Source of the DNA: Apostichopus japonicus
Lineage: Eukaryota; Echinodermata; Holothuroidea; Aspidochirotida; Stichopodidae
Direction: 5' to 3'
NCBI RefSeq assembly: GCF_037975245.1
Contig: NC_092576.1
Coordinates: 9,565,501 to 9,629,500 of the forward strand
DNA: 64,000 nt
The position numbers and the translations under genes were made by a program. The notes beneath the pieces are model-generated. The model was not told the origin of the DNA. It saw only the letters and a list, made by a program, of their open reading frames with translations, and searched no databases. Shown here in pieces: positions 53,435-64,000 of the stretch (position 1 is its first letter; each line of letters begins with the position of its first letter).

Positions 53435-56400
53435 ATGAGTGCACATCAAGAATTAGATGGGAAGGGTAAAGGCAGAGACAGGGGGTGTTCGACACCCACC
53501 CCGGAAGGGGGCAAGAAATCAGTCACCGTGAGGATATCTGAGAAAGATATCAAAAACACAAGGCCAGAGAAGAGGAAGAAGAAGACCGCAGATGTTGTAA
53601 GTTTCAAAATTTCCTTTTTACTTTGTTTATTTTTTCGCTATTTTCTGTTTCTCTTCAAACAAAAATTTTAAATTAAATTATTTTCAAATAAAATATTTCA
53701 ACTAGTCGCATTTTGTAATGGAAACCTTTACTGTGAAATATATTATTTAAGAGATGAGAAAATTAAAGGTAATTTCAGTTGATCCAAGGGAGATTCTTGC
53801 GGCCTATCCAATGGTAAAATTATAGCGACTGTGTGTGTTTGATCAACAACTGTTCCTCCCCCCCCCCCCCCAACTAATCTGGGTACTGCCTTGCCGAATC
53901 TGGGCACCGCCTTGATCAACTTCGGTACCACCTTGATCAACCTTGGCACCGCCTTTTATTTTCTTATCAATTATGAAATGAGGTTTTGTCAACAAGTAAT
54001 TAAACGAATCCTTTCCTTTTCTGAAAATTTTCATCACCCAAGGTGTTAGTGAAGGTCAAAGGTCAGCAGTGCTCCAAATTTGAAAATGTTAACCCTTGAT
54101 GATATCTCATGATACTAAATTTGCACAATTCCCACAATATGTGGGGATGACTCATGAGTGCAAAAGTTGTGTTAGTGGAAGGTCAAAGGTCACTTGAAGT
54201 CCACAAGAAGTTTGAACCCTGTACTTGCGGTATTGCTATAAAGAAAGTTCAGGTACTGTTTATTTTGTTCACAGTAGAATGAAACTAAAACATGGAAATT
54301 AAAACCATTTAACACAGTTTTGGATTTCTGTTTTCTCTATTTCTCTTTTTTTTGTTTTTTAGGATATTAGTAAGGAATTTTCAAAATGCAAAGAGAGAGG
54401 GGACAAACGATTGGATCTGAGCAAGCATGCAGTAAGTAGTCATTCAAATCAAAGTACCACTTATAAGCTACCTCCCCACCCCCCCCCCCTCCCCTCCACC
54501 CATGCCATTTCACTTTAATAGATAAAGTATCCCTAAGCTGCACCTTAAAAGTTTAAAAGCAATATCGGAAGTTTACCATTGTGTAATATGACCGAATGCA
54601 TTTAGTTACAAAATTCAGAAAGTGCTCCCTATTTGCATTATGGATGTTAGACTGAGCACTACCAGCCCAAATTTTGATGAATGTTTATAAACAAACATAT
54701 CTCCTCTTTGGTATATGATGGAAGAAAAAAAATATATCAGATTAAAATGATTTGATTTCGTTATCGAAATGACATAATTCCACATCCTCAGTGTCAAAGT
54801 CACACGTCAAGAACATGTATACAATAGACGTCGGAGCATTCTGTTTGTCAACTTTTCCTGTCCTAAGTTCCTGGCATCGTATTACAACAAGGTGCTCCAG
54901 TGAATAATTTAGGAATATCATTTATCAAAACATATTTGTGGTAGGTGCCCGGAGGAGATTCAAAGGTCATGTGAAAGTCGATAAACATCCATAAAATGGA
55001 AGACCCTGTATTCATTTGTAAGTTTTTGCATGATGTTTTTAACTGTAGATTTTAAATGCCAAATTACTAAGATTCTGTATAAAATAAACTACATACCGTA
55101 TTTTCATATGTCACAATTGCTAGATCTAGCAATTTTGTCAGTTTGCTCGATGTTATAGAGAAAAAACCTTATTTCCTGTTCTGTGAGAATCAAAACCAAA
55201 TATATTACCGTTCTTTAACTGACTTTTGTTGTCATTCATTTTATTTTTTTTTTTCACAGATAACCACTTTACCAATATCTGTCAAGGATGTAAGTATTGC
55301 CTGCCTTGAAGATTATGAAAATTGTTCAAAATTGTAGGAATTCATAGAAAGATGGAAAAAATCTGTACATACTGTAGAAAAATTCTGTACTAATATTTTA
55401 CTGTGAAGCCCTGGTAATCTGTTCCCCCCCCCCAAAAATAAAATAATGGTAACAGTCCGTGTTGAAAGATTAGCCAACATTTGACCAACACCGACGAAAC
55501 TCATTCGTTCGTTACGAAGACATTTCACAGTCTCGGTAGTCAGACCCATCTCAATGTCAGGTTATAATTTAGGTCAAAATCTAAAGGTTATTAAAACTAA
55601 CCAAATTAACCATAACTGAGGGGTATATTGAGCTTGATTCCAATTGAAAGTTTAACAAACTCATGTGTTCCTGTCAACCATATTAGGTTGCACGAAAGAA
55701 GAAAAATACATTATGGCCAAAAAAAAAAGAAAAAAAAGAAGTCAAATCTGATTTTTAAATCAGGTTAAATCCGATTTGTTTTAAGAAGAAAGAATTTGTT
55801 TGAAAAAAGCCAACCCTGGAAAACTTATGTCTGGGGCAGTTACTGGCGGCATTTAATTGGCAGGCTGATACAGTCTGTTTGCTCGGGACGATTAATATTT
55901 ACGGACCTGGGAAAAGCAAACAACGGCCGACAGCTGCCGTGGTCTGGATGCGATGTGGTTATTTGGTACAGTAAATTGTTTGAAAGGGAAGAGGGGACAT
56001 GGTTTAGTTCAGGTTGTAAATGCTGTAAATAATTAAAGCCCCATCATGCATATCATTATACATGCCAGGAACTAAAGCCATTCCTCACTACAACCTTCTA
56101 CAAACGTTGTTTCTGGTATCATCAAGTACGGTAGTAAATAGTCACACAAACCATGACAGTGTACTTGTCTTTGCAAATTGTTGGTCCGTTGAAGAAGTCC
56201 TGTTGTTTTCTTTGTCTATGTAGTAGCCTAATGGCAGAGGCTTGTCTAGGTATTATGGTAGCTTTGATGTGACATGTAGTATAGCTGACTCAAATTGACT
56301 ATTGGAGCTCTATTTATATTTGTATGTATATTATTGATGGAAGCCTTTAGGAGACACAACTTATTCATTCCTAGCTCGCTACACTGTATCTAGACCTGTA

Positions 56401-59400
56401 TTAGCTGACAACTGATGTCACATTAGTCACTAATGTCGAGATCTCACAACCAACCAGTGGACCTATGTTTATATTTTATGGAAGCTTTAGGGTGACCTCT
56501 AATTTATTAATTCCATTCACACACCTGATGGTGAAGCCCGGTGTGTGTTACGGTTGGCTTTGGAATGTTACATTATTTTGCTTCCAGTTTAATTAATTGA
56601 CAAAGTTCTTTTGTTTATCATTTGCTTATTTACAGTTTTGCTGGTCTAGCTTTTTTTTTACGTTACAGTAGCTTTGGTGTGACATGATTATTTCCTACCA
56701 GTATTGGCAACTGTTGCAGCTGGTGGCCTTCTAACATGATTTACATATAGTTATAAACATATAGTTATAAACCCATTATAAACTGGTCTAAGTTTGATAT
56801 ATGTTATGGTGGCTTTGGTGTAGCTTGGTGTATATTACGGTAGCTTTGAAGTGACATACTTATGACTTCTCTTTCAGCTCACTCAACTGGTGGAACTTTA
56901 TCTATATTGCAATCGACTGACCAACCTTCCAGCAGAAATTGGTCACCTTAGCAACCTAGAAATGCTTGCCCTAAGTGAGAACTCCCTGACAGACCTACCT
57001 ACGGAATTGGGCCAACTCAAACTGATCAAAGTTCTTGATCTCAGACACAATAAACTAAAGGAGGTGAGATATCACTTAAATAAATAATAATAGCTAATGA
57101 CTAATAACTAACGAGATAGCTAGATATCTAATTAATAATTAAAACTGGATGATTAAATGTAACAAAACTGTAATAACACTTACTAGAATTACAACTATTC
57201 AGCAGATTTGAGAAACTTGAAAGGAATAATAGTAATCGTTTTTTTTTTTCTTTTTTGAATTAGAAATTATATAAACCACTTCTGCTTCGACGAGATCAGA
57301 ATTTTTCGAGTATTGCAAGTGTTAAATTGAGAATCAAACACCATTTTTTGAAAAGCAAAAAAAAATAATTGGCCACATCATGCATAAAGAGATGAACAAA
57401 TTTTATTAAAAATGAAGTCATTTTTGCTAGTAGCTGTTCAACATTGGATGTGAAGCAGCTCATGAAACAGAAGACTGTGCATTGTGTTATGCAATAACTG
57501 AGAACAATAGCATACAGTGTGTAGGGAATAAGTTTGGTTTTTGTGTAGCAGTTGTTGAGTGCTCTGAATGTTGTCTCATATCAAATACTCTTATATAAAA
57601 TAATGTCTCATATGTTGCATATAAAATAATGTCTCATATAAAATAATGTCTCATATAAAATACAGTTCCTGCTTTAAAAAAAAAAAAAAACTTATATAAA
57701 TCTTTACACTTGTACAGCAATTTTTGCCCATTTTTGCAAAGCATATTGATATGTGACAATTAGTTAAATGATTCCCATCTATGTGTAGACATTGGGACAT
57801 ATATACTCGACTCATGCGGAGCAGTGACAATTCTCATAATATATCCATGGAAGGCAATACGTTTCATTTGTTATCTTTCTTAACACTGGTTGAAAAAAAA
57901 CAAAACATGAAATTTGTGGTCAATCACATGACATATAAGTTACAAACAGTTGCACACCTTCAGACCCTGCTCCTCATCTCCCCTCCTCCCCCACCCCCCA
58001 GTTCTCATCAGTCAATCAATAAATCAATTCATTTAGTTATATGGTCAAATATCAAAAGTACAAGCAATATTTCATTGGTGGCTAGATACAAGAATAATTT
58101 CTCCAGATGCTTATTGCAATTGTTGCTAAAAGTAAAATACTCTGTTTCCCAAATGCCACCCCCCCCCCCCACTCCGCCCTGTCCCTCTCCTTTTCATCAT
58201 ACACACTAATGATCAGCCGCTGGCTGTCCTTTTCTCCACTTCATCCTCAGATAGTACATTTTGAGGGTGATTTTATCCTCTACTCAAATCCTACTTTCCC
58301 ATCACTCTAAATAAAACAGCCTGTTGTGCTGTATATCAAAGAAAATATGGATAATATTGATTTTTTTTTTTAATTTTCTTTTTTTCCTGTTATGACAGAT
58401 ACCTGAAGTAGTTTACAAGTTGAATTCCCTAACAACCCTATACTTGAGGTTCAACAGAATAACGGTGGTTAAAGAAGATATTGAAAGCTTATCAGTGAGT
58501 ACCATTCTTTTACTTGAGAATCTATCAGTGAGTACCATTCTTGTACTTGAGAACTTTCAATGAGTACCATTCTTGTACTTGGGAACTTATCAGTGAGTAC
58601 CATTCTTGTACTTGAGTACTCATCAGTGAGTTCCATTCTTGTACTTGAGAACTTTCAATGAGTACCATTCTTGTACTTGGGAACTTATCAGTGAGTACCA
58701 TTCTTGTACTTGAGAACTTATTAGTGAGTACCATTCTTGTACTTGAGAACTTTCAATGAGTACCATTCTTGTACTTGGGAACTTATCAGTGAGTACCATT
58801 CTTGTACTTGAGAACTTATTAGTGAGTACCATTCTTGTACTTGAGAACTTTCAGTGAGTACCATTCTTGTACTTGAGAACTTATTAGTGAGTACCATCTT
58901 GTACTTGAGAAGTTATTAGTGAGTACCATTCTTGTACTTGAGAACTTATTAGTGAGTACCATTCTTGTACTTGAGAACTTTCAGTGAGTACCATTCTTGT
59001 ACTTGAGAACTTATTAGTGAGTACCATCTTGTACTTGAGAACTTATTAGTGAGTACCATTCTTGTACTTGAGAACTTATTAGTGAGTACCATTCTTGTAC
59101 TTGAGATCTTTCAGTGAGTACCATTCTTGTACTTGAGATCTTTCATTGAGTACCATTCTTGTACTTGAGAACTTTCAGTGAGTATGAAAGCTTTGCAATA
59201 TGAAGGGTAACTAAGAATGACAATTCATCAAGGGACGTTAAGAATTATCAGTGAGTACCATTGTTGACATTTAAAAAGTGGTCAGTGAGTACTAGTGTTG
59301 TGGTATTTCAAATTAATCAGTGCATACCAGTCTAAAGAATTTATTAGTGAGTACCAATAGGAGGGTGTCGTGGTCAAATGGCTAAAGTTAACGGACTTGC

Positions 59401-62400
59401 AATCTAAGTCACGTTTCCTGGTATAATCAATCACTCTTGTCGCAATTTCTATTTAAGGAAGGAACTCCTTTTCTCTTTCAAATTTGATTGTAGGCCTTAA
59501 AAAAAAGGTTCAAATTCTAAAATGGTCGATACGAACTTACACTATTTTTACTACACCGATCCACTCCACAGAAATTGACGATGTTAAGTTTGCGAGAGAA
59601 CAAGATAAAGGAATTACCGAGAGGTATAGGTCGACTCTCAAACCTCATAACTTTTGATGTCTCCCACAACCACCTGGAACACCTACCAGAGGGTAAGCTT
59701 CATTCTATCCAGAGTAAAACCAGGAATTTACAGATTTTTTTTTTCCTCCTAATGCACAAATAGTTATTGTTATGGCGGCACAACTGCAAAACAAATTGTT
59801 GTTTTTCCTTTCGGATTTCGAATTTTTTACTTTTGAAGAGGCTGTGTGTATCAGAATATGAAATGAGTGGTATTGTATAATAGCTTTGCAACCAAAGTTT
59901 GAGTCACACCCATATCTTAAGTCAAAACAATCGAGCCAAAACATCGCAGAAAAAAACAAAACAGCATTTTATATGGCAGTGTGCATCTATGACATCACGC
60001 CTGACTGCTTGCTTCAAGTCCAAGCGCTTACGGTATCGTTAAAACAAAAACATGTCAACCTTCAAACGATCTCGAAGGATGTTAAAATTTGAATGAACAC
60101 CTGCACCAGGATTCTAACATACATTTCCTTACTTTTTGAAGTCAAGCATAAAGTTAATCCTGAAAAATTCTCTCAAACAATTTGCCTGCTGCAAGCCGCG
60201 GATGTCTTCAATTAGGTTTTCCATTGTGCCCAGCGTTAAGCAGGTATTGTACCAAATATGTCGCATAAATTTGCGCAGAATCTGACCCGAACCTAGGAGA
60301 TAATTGAGAGGGGCGTATCTCTTCCGTACCTTCTCGTCGGAGAGTTATTCGGGTAGCTGTTTCATTGTCAAGGTGTTAAACGTTTCCAATTTGATATAAT
60401 TTCACATCGATATTTCATGTAACGGCAAAGATTTAACGAACCTCGATAAACACTTTATTTATAGTTCTTTTGTGGTTGTAGTTACATAAGTTATATAGCC
60501 ACAGAAGAACAAAACCATCTTCAGCTCAGTTGCCATGGTGACATCATCCTTGTTTGTTGTTGCCAGATGCAATCTGAAAATATCACAAAATGTGGAAATC
60601 ACTAAATGTATAAAAAAAAAGAAAGAATTAATACCTTTGCCATTACAAACATGCTATGAAGTAGGTTGTGATTTTGACTAACAGATGCAAAAAAGTTACA
60701 ACCACCAGAATATCCATGTATGGGGTATCTTCTTTTCATACTCTGTAGTTCTCATTATTTTCATTTTCCATTTTTTCAGAAATTGGCAGATGCATACACC
60801 TCTCATCTTTAGACCTACAACACAATGATCTGTTGGATCTGCCTGACTCAATAGGTTCCCTAACGTCTCTTAGTAGGTTAGGTCTCAGGTAAAAGGAAAA
60901 CTTTATGGAGTTTTTTTTCTTTAAGCTGGGAATTCAATTCGATTTGGAAGTTCCTTCAATGGTATTATATGAGAGAGCGTGGTAGTCAAGTTTGAGTCCT
61001 GGCCAGATCATTACATTGTGTCCTTGGGCAACCTCAATATTAAAATTAATTCATATTATATAACAAAATTTTCTGGATGGTGGAGTAGATAAAAGGCAGT
61101 GTGGCTTTAGAAGCAATGAAACCTAGGTTTTGGAAGGTTGTGGGTACAAAGCCGTTTGTGTATAGTAGGATAGGAGCGAAATGCAGGGAATTGACACATG
61201 TATCATGTTCTACTCAACAATTTGTTGTTTTTGAAAGCGAAGGACAATTTCAAAGTAATCCAGATATATTAGGGGCAGTGGGGGTGTGGGACTTGAGTTC
61301 TTTTTATGCAAAGGATTATAATATTGATAATAATATTTTTTAGTTTCTATGGTTACAAACACTCTCTTCAGTTTTCCTAAGTTTTGATAGTTTAAATTCT
61401 GTTTCATATTTAACAGATATAACCAACTCAGGGGGATACCACACACTCTCAGCAAATGTGTGGAAATGGAAGAGTTCAACGTGGAGGGAAATAACATCGA
61501 ATCTGTACCGGTGAGTCCCTGTTACTGAGGGTGGGGGGGGGGGGGGGGGTGGGGGGAGGGGTGGGGGGGGGGCGGGGGGAGGGGGGTCTCATATCTCATA
61601 TATTTAAATTGGACAAATTATCTATACAAGGCAAACGATGTATAGCAGTTTTTGTACAGAGAAATCATAGTAGTTTATAAGAACCAGGAGGTCAGGGGAC
61701 TTCCAAAAATTGCTGTGCAAAATTTGAAAGAGATAAATTGTTCCCCTTGCTCGGATAAGAAACGTCTGTTAATGTCGCTGGAATTGTACTCACAGTTAAT
61801 TTGTTGGATCGTTTACTTTCTCATTTTAGTAATTGAGGAGTAGAAATGCTAGAGCTGAAAGAATTGAGACTAGAATTAAAGTACTTTAGAAGCATGACTG
61901 ATAGCTAGGTCAAAGGTTAATGGAGACACAAACACAGCCATGATCTCTAGCTGATATGACAGATATCTTTGTGACGAACAACTCTCCTGAATAACTAAGA
62001 ACTGTCTCGTTCCGTGTGGGAGATATCTCAGCTTAGAGGTTGTGTCTGGGAGCTGTCAGTTTGTAAATTTGTGATGCTATCAGTGTCACTAGGATCTAAA
62101 ACAGGGTTGTCCAACCTACGGCCCCGCGGGCCACAGTCCGGCCTGCCGCAGGGTTGCGTCCGGCCCGCCAGAGATGCTCTACGGTGCGAAATTTTAGTGA
62201 GCAGATTTATTGATAACAATTTGAAGCTATATAATCAATTATTCGAACCCTCTGGGTCCAAAAAACTGCATACAGGTCAGTTTGTGTGACACTCTCTCAG
62301 CGGGGGGGGGGGGGGCGGCTGGACTTTATTCATCTGTTCTATCAGGAAGGAAAATAAATCAGTGCGCTCCGCGCGCAGTGCTCACATTTTGTTGCCTTGG

Positions 62401-63447
62401 GCTTCGGGCAAAATATCGAAAAATCGAGCTTAGGGTTCATGCGGCCCCCTCCTTCATCATAATCATTCCATGTGGCCCTCCTCTGCAAAAGGTTGGACAA
62501 CCCTGATCTAAAACCTCTCAATTTCTCCTTCGTTTCATATTTCAGGGTCTATATACTTGATTACAAGATAGAATCATTAGCTAAGGTTCAATATTGATGA
62601 TTCATTGTTTACAAAGCCCCTGCTCCATTACAGATAAAAAAAAATAAAGAAACTTAGAAATACAAATAAGTGAAGCACGTGTGGCTCGATGATGTCATAT
62701 TTTAGACTTGATCAAGTCCTTCAGCCTTGTGTGTCAAGAATCGCTATATCTGTGCTACATCCCAAAATGGTATAAGCCTTTTTCTAAACTGTTTGGGGGA
62801 ATTTTTTCATGAATGGCATCTCTATTACATAGACCAATAACAATTTAATGGTGTTTGTGTGTCTCTAAGAGTTAAACACTGTTCTTGTACCACTTTTAAG
62901 TTCATCTGCACTTATTGGTCGAATATCAGGTAACTCGTGGGGAGCGCTTCATTAATTTTGTCCACGTTTCTCTCCTTCCCACCCCTATTCCTCCCCCTCC
63001 ACCTGGTGCCTTTCAATAATATGCTGGACTGACTTCAACATGCTGCTGATGTCCCTTCTTCGTTTCTTCATTCTCTGTCAGTCAACAGTCCGCGGACGTT
63101 TACATACATTTGCAGTTACGCGGTTCATAAAGGCTTTCATCATGAAGTGTTAAACATGATAAATTTCTGTGTGCAAGTAGTTCTTATTACATTTGTATAG
63201 CATGTCAGCCAATTTGCGTAGCATGTTGCTATGGACGCATTATAAAAATAAATGACTCGCTAGCCATTTCAAACCCCCGTTGTATAGAATTTTGAGTTTT
63301 GATTTTCCAGATTGGTTTATTTTTATGATTTTTGTTTCACAGGAAGGGCTGTTGTCCAGTCTTGCTAATATGACTAACCTTTGTCTGTCTCGCAATAGTT
63401 TTAAGTCTTACCCAGTCGGAGGACCGCAGCAGTTTGCCACCGTCTAT
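53435..63447 (+). CDS. SHOC2: SHOC2 leucine-rich repeat scaffold, N-terminal 324 residues (runs off the window)
   Basis: SHOC2 binds MRAS-GTP and the PP1 catalytic subunit. The complex removes the inhibitory phosphate of RAF kinases and promotes MAPK signalling. Nine exons join in phase: 53435-53596, 54363-54431, 55260-55289, 56878-57063, 58399-58494, 59572-59692, 60780-60888, 61417-61510 and 63343-63447. Residues 1-65 are polar and basic (RPEKRKKK), matching the disordered N-terminus. RLDLSKHA starts the leucine-rich repeats, which continue in register: [53 protein letters not shown]. Similarity to human SHOC2 is high throughout, and about 260 C-terminal residues are missing beyond 64000. 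Exon 3 is only 30 nt. The ATG sits just upstream of the only open N-terminal frame and gives an N-terminus beginning Met-Ser, as in vertebrates. Confidence 0.97.
54050..54200 (+). repeat. Two DR1 motifs in SHOC2 intron 1
   Basis: AGGTCAAAGGTCA occurs at 54053-54065 and 54180-54192, each preceded by GTTAGTG and GA. DR1 is the direct repeat bound by RXR heterodimers, HNF4 and COUP-type receptors. The pair seems part of a dispersed repeat also seen near 12890. Confidence 0.6.
55796..56032 (+). other. GC-richer island in SHOC2 intron 3, function unknown
   Basis: A 78-codon frame covers a less AT-rich stretch. It has no recognisable domain and no splice borders that fit SHOC2. It might be a regulatory island or a transposon piece. 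I do not call it a gene. Confidence 0.2.
58495..59190 (+). repeat. 32-33 bp minisatellite carrying the SHOC2 exon 5 splice donor
   Basis: Exon 5 ends TTATCA|GTGAGTACC. Right after it, about 22 tandem copies of a unit with CAGTGAGTACCATTCTTGTA and CTTGAGAACTTAT follow. By my count about 18 keep GTGAGT. Four more scattered copies reach 59355. Using the second donor (58528) would add 33 nt, 11 in-frame codons. Confidence 0.95.
59362..59440 (+). mobile_element. SINE head fragment in SHOC2 intron 5
   Basis: GTGTCGTGGTCAAATGGCTA and GGACTTGCAATCTAAG resemble the tRNA-like head of family 1 (30823-31165) but the B box is decayed and the body is absent. Confidence 0.5.
60970..61040 (+). mobile_element. 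Internally deleted family 1 SINE in SHOC2 intron 7
   Basis: GAGAGCGTGGTAGTCAAG joins directly to TTTGAGTCCTGGCCAGATCA and TTGTGTCCTTGGGCAA, then CTCAATATTA. Most of the family 1 head centre and body is missing. Confidence 0.7.
61527..61587 (+). repeat. G-tract beside the SHOC2 exon 8 donor
   Basis: About 60 nt of almost pure G on the transcribed-sense strand begins 17 nt after the exon 8 donor (GTGAGT at 61511). Four or more long G-runs separated by single T, A or C fit an intramolecular G-quadruplex. Intronic G-runs near donors are known to influence splicing. Confidence 0.9.
62102..62505. mobile_element. Non-autonomous hAT element, 404 bp, in SHOC2 intron 8
   Basis: Perfect 16-bp terminal inverted repeats begin CAGGGTTGTCCAACCT. 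They are flanked by a perfect 8-bp duplication ATCTAAAA (62094-62101 and 62506-62513). The GC-rich ends contain CGGCCCGCCAGAG-like words, and a poly-G run sits near 62301-62312. There is no transposase frame. Perfect ends and duplications suggest a fairly recent insertion. Confidence 0.92.
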
Positions 63448-64000
63448 GTGAGTATTACTCTCTTGAAGGCGGTATTGAGTGTTACGGTGGTTGGGCAGTA
63501 AGACACACCCAGTCGGGGCAATTTTTTTGGGATAAAATATGCTTTAATATCCCGCTTCTAAGCATTGTTACAGGCGTTGTGAACAACGTGAACATCATGT
63601 TTGTATTAAGTAACATTTTGGAACTGTTCGTACTGCCATTAAGTGTGCTTCTAAGGCGTAATGTTAAGTATAATAGGATGGTTTTGTACTTTGCAAGGCG
63701 CCCAATTGATCAACACCCTTGCTAGGAAACATCCATAGGAAATGTTCTTCATTGTGAAGTTTATATTTGTAAGAAGCGTGTTCTCTTCGTTCATGGAAGT
63801 GCACTTTTTTCCAAGGTTTATCCATGCAATATGAGCCACACTGTGATAGTAAGATTGGTAAGGCTTAAGAGTTCATTAATATTCATTAGCTACTTGAAGG
63901 ATGTCTGGCACTGTGATTGGGCAGTAACACTCAAAAGTTGATCAATATTCATTAGCTACATATATAATTCTACTGCAATTAGGTGGCAAGGCTCATTAAT
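63448..64000 (+). other. SHOC2 intron 9 (partial), no other gene
   Basis: The intron begins at the donor after exon 9 and continues past the window. The word TTAATATTCATTAGCTAC occurs twice near 63873-63892 and 63944-63960, a short direct repeat. Confidence 0.6.

Noticed and set aside
57781-58209. 142-codon plus frame in SHOC2 intron 4
   Set aside because: It spans poly-C and low-complexity sequence, has no domain and no exon borders in phase with SHOC2.

Overview
This is eukaryotic genomic DNA: AT-rich, short coding exons between GT-AG introns, many simple repeats and poly-G runs, tRNA-derived SINEs and many DNA transposons. The two clear host genes, ARF6 and SHOC2, are animal genes. The repeat mix and frequent AGGCCTA words suggest an invertebrate deuterostome, perhaps an echinoderm; this placement is inference. 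No prokaryotic, organellar or CRISPR feature is supported.

Layout. (1) 1-5.8 kb is a pile-up of non-autonomous DNA transposons. Two have hAT-type 8-bp target duplications (2752-3132 and 4931-5594), and there is a near-perfect 150-bp palindrome at 3153-3302. (2) 5814-19381 reads as one 13.6-kb Ginger-type DNA transposon. It has inverted ends starting TGTG, a CGGG duplication on both sides, and a minus-strand, intron-split, gypsy-integrase-like transposase with a GPY motif. The gene is dead: three nonsense codons and a frameshift. LINE fragments and minisatellites lie inside the element. (3) 19.4-25.9 kb holds no recognisable exon; its upper part may be the ARF6 3' UTR. (4) 25924-30069, minus strand, is a complete four-exon ARF6 coding region of 175 residues. 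A 132-bp satellite lies in its last intron and a 34-bp minisatellite in its first. (5) 30-52 kb is non-coding: three SINE copies, a 586-bp element with reiterated AAAACGTCCCC at both ends, hAT-like elements, a GTAC-rich satellite with higher-order structure (42.7-44.1 kb), two unassigned coding-like fragments on the minus strand, and a candidate CRE promoter and exon near 37.1-37.5 kb. (6) 53435-63447 and beyond, plus strand, carries the first nine coding exons (324 residues) of SHOC2. The gene runs off the window. Its introns hold a minisatellite built from copies of a 5' splice site, a long G-tract next to another 5' splice site, DR1 motifs and a 404-bp hAT element.

ARF6 (membrane and actin traffic GTPase) and SHOC2 (RAF-activating leucine-rich scaffold) are divergent neighbours with 23 kb between their start codons; nothing in the sequence suggests a shared function. 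The least ordinary items are the complete but decayed Ginger element and the amplified SHOC2 splice donor.
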